Below, one piece after another: positions 60,327-64,000 of a stretch of DNA of 64,000 nt. Within the stretch, counting starts at the first letter, position 1, and each line of letters opens with the position of its first letter. The position numbers were made by a program, and so were the translations under genes. The DNA lies in contig NZ_JMEX01000008.1 of assembly GCF_000760735.1 (NCBI RefSeq), forward strand, positions 1,884,042-1,948,041, in the 5' to 3' direction. Below the pieces are notes generated by a model. It worked only from the letters and a program-made list of their open reading frames with translations, ran no database searches and was not told where the DNA came from. The stretch comes from Rhodococcoides fascians A44A (GTDB taxonomy: Bacteria; Actinomycetota; Actinomycetes; Mycobacteriales; Mycobacteriaceae).

Positions 60327-61229
60327 TCAGCCGAGGTCGTACACGACTCCGGTGAGTCGTTCACTTGCTTCCCAGAGCTTTTCGGCGAGCTGGCGGTCTT
60401 TTGCCTTGCCGGAGAGCTTTGCCGGAGCGGGAGCGCCACGGGACTCGAACAACCACTTCGGGCCCGTGTACGACCCCGGTCCACCCTTCTCGAGTGCGTG
60501 GAGGGTAGGAAGTGCGCCGGCTTTCGCGGACTGCGAGATGATCGGCAGCCCGACGGCCGCGACGAGGGACGCAATCTTGGAACTCCCCAGGCCGTCGGGA
60601 CTCGAGTACAACTCGGTCGACGAGATGCCGGGGTGGGCGGCGTTGCTCGTGATGTCGATCTTCGCGGCATCGAGACGGCGCTGAAGTTCCAGTGCGAACA
60701 ACAGATTCGACAACTTGGAATTGGCGTAACCCCGCTGTGGGTTGTACCCGCGCGTAGCCTGCAGATCGTCGAAATCGAGTTTCGGTGCTTGCTTGTGGGC
60801 GACCGAGGAGACGGTGACGACGGTGGCCTTGTCCGACGCGCGAAGCTTGGGGAGCAAGTGGCCGGTCAACGCGAAGTGGCCGAGGTGATTGGTACCGAAT
60901 TGAAGTTCGAAGCCGTCGACGGTCTCGCGCCGCGTCGCAGGCATCATGACGCCTGCGTTGTTGATGAGGACGTCGACGCGGTCGGGAGCCGATGCCGCGA
61001 AATCACGCACCGAGCTCAGATCGGCCAGATCGAGTTCGGCAGTGTCCACGACGCCGCCGGTGCTGTTGGTTTCTGCGGCAATCTTGTCCGCCGCTGTCTT
61101 GGCCTTGTCCAGGTTGCGGCAGGCCAAGGTCACGTGGTCGCCTTGCTTCACCAACTGGAGCGCGGTGAAGTAACCGATTCCGGTGTTTCCGCCGGTGAGG
61201 ATGACGCGTCGCTGCTTGTTGTCAGGCAC
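60327..61229 (-). CDS. SDR family oxidoreductase, retinol-dehydrogenase-like
   Basis: 300 aa. TGGNTGIGYFTAL is the cofactor site with an Arg in CRNLDKA (NADP preference), NNAGVM, a Ser in VTVSSVAHKQ, and Tyr/Lys in GYANSKLSNLLFA. Longer than classical SDRs and close to the WW-oxidoreductase/retinol dehydrogenase group. Convergent with the GDPD gene. Confidence 0.92.
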   Translation of the reverse strand: MPDNKQRRVILTGGNTGIGYFTALQLVKQGDHVTLACRNLDKAKTAADKIAAETNSTGGVVDTAELDLADLSSVRDFAASAPDRVDVLINNAGVMMPATRRETVDGFELQFGTNHLGHFALTGHLLPKLRASDKATVVTVSSVAHKQAPKLDFDDLQATRGYNPQRGYANSKLSNLLFALELQRRLDAAKIDITSNAAHPGISSTELYSSPDGLGSSKIASLVAAVGLPIISQSAKAGALPTLHALEKGGPGSYTGPKWLFESRGAPAPAKLSGKAKDRQLAEKLWEASERLTGVVYDLG

Positions 61230-61263
61230 CCGACCAGGTTACCGGCGAGTTTAAGATGTGGCC

Positions 61264-61464
61264 ATGAGTGAGCCGATCGACCATTTCCCCGCAGGCACCG
61301 GACGCCCCGCAGCAGGCGCATTCTTCGCCGCCGGCTTCACATCGCTCGAGGCGTTGGCCGGGCAGTCGGAATCGGCGCTCGCACAGCTCCACGGCGTCGG
61401 ACCCAAAGCGCTCGGCATCGTGAAGGCCGCCTTGGAAGCAGAAGGACTCGGGCTCGAACCTTAG
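61264..61464 (+). CDS. Small helix-hairpin-helix protein
   Basis: 66 aa from ATG 61264 (GTG at 61258 would add two residues). PAAGAFFAAGFTSLEALAGQSESALAQLHGVGPKAL is a single helix-hairpin-helix unit as in the RNA polymerase alpha C-terminal domain and HhH DNA-binding proteins. It probably binds DNA non-specifically. Divergent from the SDR gene. Confidence 0.8.
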   Translation: MSEPIDHFPAGTGRPAAGAFFAAGFTSLEALAGQSESALAQLHGVGPKALGIVKAALEAEGLGLEP

Positions 61465-61475
61465 AGAGTCATTGC

Positions 61476-61490
61476 GCAGGCTCCACTCCC
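61476..61490 (-). repeat. Degenerate copy of the dispersed hairpin repeat
   Basis: GCAGGCTCCACTCCC retains 14 of the last 15 core bases (minus-strand orientation) but the second arm is broken. Located 11 bases after the HhH stop and before the HNH gene stop. Confidence 0.6.
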
Positions 61491-61502
61491 GAAAGCTGCT
61501 GC

Positions 61503-63590
61503 TCAGAACGGCGGTGGCCGGTACTTCTCGCGTTCGGCGACCACGGCGCGATGCTCGAGGAACTTCTCGCGGAGGTACAGCGCGTCGGCTCGGCACTGCG
61601 GATCGTCGAGTCTCGCGATGTCCGCCAGACTTGGTGCGCCGCCGTCGGTGCGCGGATTCAGGAGCCTCCAGAGTTGGCAGTCCTCATCCGTGATGTTGGC
61701 TTCCCACCACGTGGGTTCGTACAGTTCGTCAGGCGGGTCGGGCAAGTCGTCGTGGCGGTCGATGTTGTTACGGGTGTCGGATCGACGGGATGCGCCCCTC
61801 GACGTCGGTTTGGACGGCATGCGGAATCGACGGACGTGGACGAAGTCCCCGGGAATGTCGACTGTTCCGAACGCGGGTGGGGTTATGTGCTGCAGCCCAG
61901 CCCCTGAGCGCCAATAGATTCCGTCTCCGGTGAGCTTGGAGCACGCCCACAGACGCAGAGTCTTGGCCTGATGGTGGTACGGGCACAGTGGATGCAGATT
62001 TCCGAGAACGGTCCAGCCTCCGGAAATCGGATCTCGATGATCGAACGGAACGATGTGGTCGATGTCGCAACGGGCAGCCGGTACCCCACAGTTCGGGAAC
62101 GTACAGGTGTGATAGCTCGCGCGAACCAGCGCGACCAGAGCAGCGCTCGGCCGGTAGGTGAGGGCTCCGGGCGGAGGCGTGCAGAATCCACCGTGTCCGT
62201 CGGGGTGCAGGCCCTCGGCGAGCGACGGGTCGAGTGCCACAGCGTCCATGAACGCAGCTATCGCCGCGGACAGCGCTGCTTCTTCCCCGATCGCCGACGC
62301 ATGCGGGTTCTCCTTCGCCCGCTGCGTAGGAGTCGGCAGAGGCGCTGCAGGACGTGTTCGGCCGCGCGCGACAACCCGCCGAGCACGAGCAGCCCTCCGT
62401 CGACTGCGCCGTACTGGATCTTGCTCCGGTGGTCTGGAATTCGGTGTAGCAGGAGACTCGGTACCACCATCGTTGTTACCGAGACCGTCGTTGTCACCGA
62501 GATCGTCGTTGTCACCGAGATCGTCGTTGTCACCGAGATCGTCGTTGTTACCGAGACCGTCGTTGTTACCGAGAACGTCAGTCGCGCCATCGATGTCGAG
62601 GCCGCGACGTTCGCGTGCGGCGGTCAGGGTTTCGGTGAGCAGGACCTGCCAGCGAGAGTCGGTGGCGAGGAGTCGGACGGTTTCCGCGTCCAGAACTGTG
62701 CCGTCGGACAGTGTTGCCGGCTCTTCGTTCAGTCCGAGAAGGGTTTCGATGTCGATGTGAATGTTCAGCAGGTGTGGTCTCCGGTTGGGGTTCTTGGCAT
62801 CGACTCCCCGAAACGGGCATTGCTGGCTCCCGCAACGGCATTGGAGCGCATCTTCTCGGTGGATCAACGCAAGCAGGGCGTGTCCGCGTAGTTCTTTCTT
62901 GGTTCGCGGATCTTTCGGGCAGACGGTGGCTACGTACTCGTCGAGGAGGGCGTCGCATTCAGCGCCCTCGAGCACGCTCATCTTGGACACCAGGGTGGCG
63001 ATGCCGGAGTCGTTGCGGCGAATCTCGGCGCATCGTTCTTCGGCGAGCGCAGCTTTCTGTGCAGCCGCGGCCTCGTCAGGGTCGTATTGGAACCAGCGGC
63101 GCCAGATGTTCTCCCGCAGCGCTTTCGGAGCACATCGCTGTGCAGCGGCGAGAATGTCTGCCTCCAGAGCTGACACAGTCTCGTCGCTGGCGCGGAGCAG
63201 GGTCAGAACTACCGTTCGGACACGGCCGTAGTCGAGGTCCCCGGCCGTGAAGGCGGCATCGATTGCCGGCAGACGCCAGAACAGATGGTTGGCGACAACG
63301 ATCATCTGGCGCGCAACAGTTCGTGTCGTCGACATGGACACTGCTGCTTCGTATTCGACTGTGTGTCGGGCGCGATCGACGTTCGGTTCCTCACTGCCGT
63401 GCACGGCCCCCAGCGCATGGACGTCCATCTCTGCGCACAGTCGTATCTCGTAGAGATCCTGCAACTCGTGAATCACCACTGCCGACGCTCGGTTCTCTGC
63501 CCGCCGTCCATCCGACAGGCGCGTCAGTGACCGCGATGCCGCACTGTCTGCATCGGATCGAACCTGCGTGGAGCCCCCCGGCTGTGCCAT
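61503..63590 (-). CDS. DUF222 / 13E12-type protein with C-terminal HNH endonuclease domain
   Basis: 695 aa, ATG at 63590. The DUF222 region spans about residues 60-300 (with RGHALLALIHR). A low-complexity Asn/Asp/Gly repeat occupies about 338-373, then a basic Arg-rich linker. The HNH nuclease domain is at about 495-545: CDIDHIVPFDHRD, GG.T, NLHPLCPYHHQAKT. A perfect LexA box lies 15 bases upstream, so the gene is probably damage-inducible, as are some 13E12 genes of mycobacteria. Substrate and role unknown. Confidence 0.9.
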   Translation of the reverse strand: MAQPGGSTQVRSDADSAASRSLTRLSDGRRAENRASAVVIHELQDLYEIRLCAEMDVHALGAVHGSEEPNVDRARHTVEYEAAVSMSTTRTVARQMIVVANHLFWRLPAIDAAFTAGDLDYGRVRTVVLTLLRASDETVSALEADILAAAQRCAPKALRENIWRRWFQYDPDEAAAAQKAALAEERCAEIRRNDSGIATLVSKMSVLEGAECDALLDEYVATVCPKDPRTKKELRGHALLALIHREDALQCRCGSQQCPFRGVDAKNPNRRPHLLNIHIDIETLLGLNEEPATLSDGTVLDAETVRLLATDSRWQVLLTETLTAARERRGLDIDGATDVLGNNDGLGNNDDLGDNDDLGDNDDLGDNDGLGNNDGGTESPATPNSRPPEQDPVRRSRRRAARARRVVARGRTRPAAPLPTPTQRAKENPHASAIGEEAALSAAIAAFMDAVALDPSLAEGLHPDGHGGFCTPPPGALTYRPSAALVALVRASYHTCTFPNCGVPAARCDIDHIVPFDHRDPISGGWTVLGNLHPLCPYHHQAKTLRLWACSKLTGDGIYWRSGAGLQHITPPAFGTVDIPGDFVHVRRFRMPSKPTSRGASRRSDTRNNIDRHDDLPDPPDELYEPTWWEANITDEDCQLWRLLNPRTDGGAPSLADIARLDDPQCRADALYLREKFLEHRAVVAEREKYRPPPF
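62471..62578 (-). repeat. 18-bp tandem repeat, six copies, inside the HNH gene
   Basis: Six 18-base units (first CGTTGTTACCGAGACCGT) from 62471 to 62578 with two interchangeable variants at three sites. In frame on the minus strand they encode LGNNDG/LGDNDD hexapeptides between the DUF222 and HNH domains. Confidence 0.9.
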
Positions 63591-63604
63591 GCCACCTAGA
63601 GTAA

Positions 63605-63620
63605 TCGAACATATGTTCGA
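63605..63620. promoter_or_regulatory. LexA (SOS) box
   Basis: TCGAACATATGTTCGA is a perfect match to the actinobacterial SOS box TCGAAC-N4-GTTCGA. It sits 15 bases before the start of the HNH gene, so LexA binding would block its transcription. Confidence 0.85.
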
Positions 63621-63727
63621 ACACAAGAGCGGACGACGCCTCTCTTTAACTTCTTTCTCGGCCCCACATCGGTGTGGTCGGGTCGTCTGCTCCGGTATGG
63701 CTCCCGCAACCTGGCTAACCTGAGGCG

Positions 63728-64000
63728 ATGACCAGTACAGGCGTTGTCAGGGAGTGGTATGCCGACGAAGGATGGGGCGTTCTCGCCTCCCTGGACACTC
63801 CCGGCGGCTGCTGGGTTCACGTCAGCATGCTGTGGGCCATCGCGCTGCCTCCTGCGCGCGAGAACGAGTCCATTCATATCACCGGTTCCAGTGTTGACGC
63901 GGTCGTGGGGGAGACCGTGGATTTCGAGTGGGAACAGGTGAGACAGGACGGTTACGACTATCGCGGAATCAGCGTGAGGCCTCGTCGAGATGGCCCCGAA
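63728..64000 (+). CDS. Cold-shock-like domain protein (partial, cut by window end)
   Basis: 91 codons visible, no stop before the window edge. VVREWYADEGWGVLASLDTPGGCWVHVSML follows the cold-shock fold (RNP1-like GWGVL, RNP2-like CWVHVS), and FEWEQVRQDGYDYRG the later strands. Typical of actinobacterial CSD-like proteins of about 120-150 aa that bind RNA. The full length is not known. Confidence 0.8.
   Translation, partial: MTSTGVVREWYADEGWGVLASLDTPGGCWVHVSMLWAIALPPARENESIHITGSSVDAVVGETVDFEWEQVRQDGYDYRGISVRPRRDGPE

Overview
The window is high-GC actinobacterial DNA, most likely Rhodococcus sensu lato (Mycobacteriales). The reasons are the gene families (F420-type PPOX protein, AlkB, 13E12/DUF222-HNH protein, DoxX, many SDR, TetR and LLM oxidoreductases), frequent GTG starts, and mycobacterial-type LexA boxes. 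It reads as chromosome: an initiator tRNA, endonuclease IV, zapE and an RNase HI-like gene are present. No insertion sequence, prophage, CRISPR array or complete mobile element was seen.

Layout. 0.1-5.4 kb: thiolase, VOC protein, secreted HtrA-type protease, secreted metallophosphoesterase, IclR regulator. 5.5-9.65 kb: a divergent, tightly coupled catabolic operon (isocitrate-lyase/PEP-mutase-type lyase, LeuC-like and LeuD-like hydro-lyase subunits, MFS transporter) under a visible promoter and IclR-type operator. 9.7-18.4 kb: DUF72 protein, membrane protein, small alarmone synthetase, beta-lactamase-like lipoprotein, ArsR-type regulator, DoxX, SDR, a deletion scar joining two truncated genes, PPOX protein, SNF2-like helicase. 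18.5-21.6 kb: overlapping genes for a class I amidotransferase, an FMN alpha-hydroxy-acid oxidase and a GH13 hydrolase.

21.7-24.0 kb: a TPP riboswitch followed by an SDR and an LLM flavin monooxygenase, neither a standard thiamine gene. 24-34.9 kb: TetR/quinone oxidoreductase pair, hydrolases, a stand-alone LeuA allosteric-domain protein with a possible leader-peptide attenuator, an AAA-type ATPase, an orphan alkB, monoacylglycerol-lipase-like and patatin-like lipases, amidohydrolase and dienelactone hydrolase. 35-39.7 kb: TetR-AarF/UbiB operon, DUF998 protein, and a PopR/ClgR-like activator next to a second clpP pair with a PopR-type palindrome, then initiator tRNA and its terminator.

39.7-49 kb: LON-domain protein, alpha/beta hydrolase, a free-standing A-T-TE synthetase, a MacB/FtsX-type ABC exporter, endonuclease IV, and a C-domain-fragment protein with an iron-box-like promoter element. 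49-64 kb: DUF309 protein, Bcr/CflA transporter, aldo/keto reductase, AlkA-like glycosylase, YhdH-type reductase, RNase H, pirin, MarR + LLM, zapE, TetR, GDPD lipoprotein, SDR, HhH protein, a LexA-boxed HNH protein and a cold-shock-like gene cut by the window edge.

Two sequence habits recur. One is a dispersed hairpin repeat (core GCAGGAGTGGAGCCTGC) seen in a riboswitch 3' edge, inside an ABC ATPase gene and in intergenic DNA. The other is in-frame 15-18 bp tandem repeats at or near gene ends.
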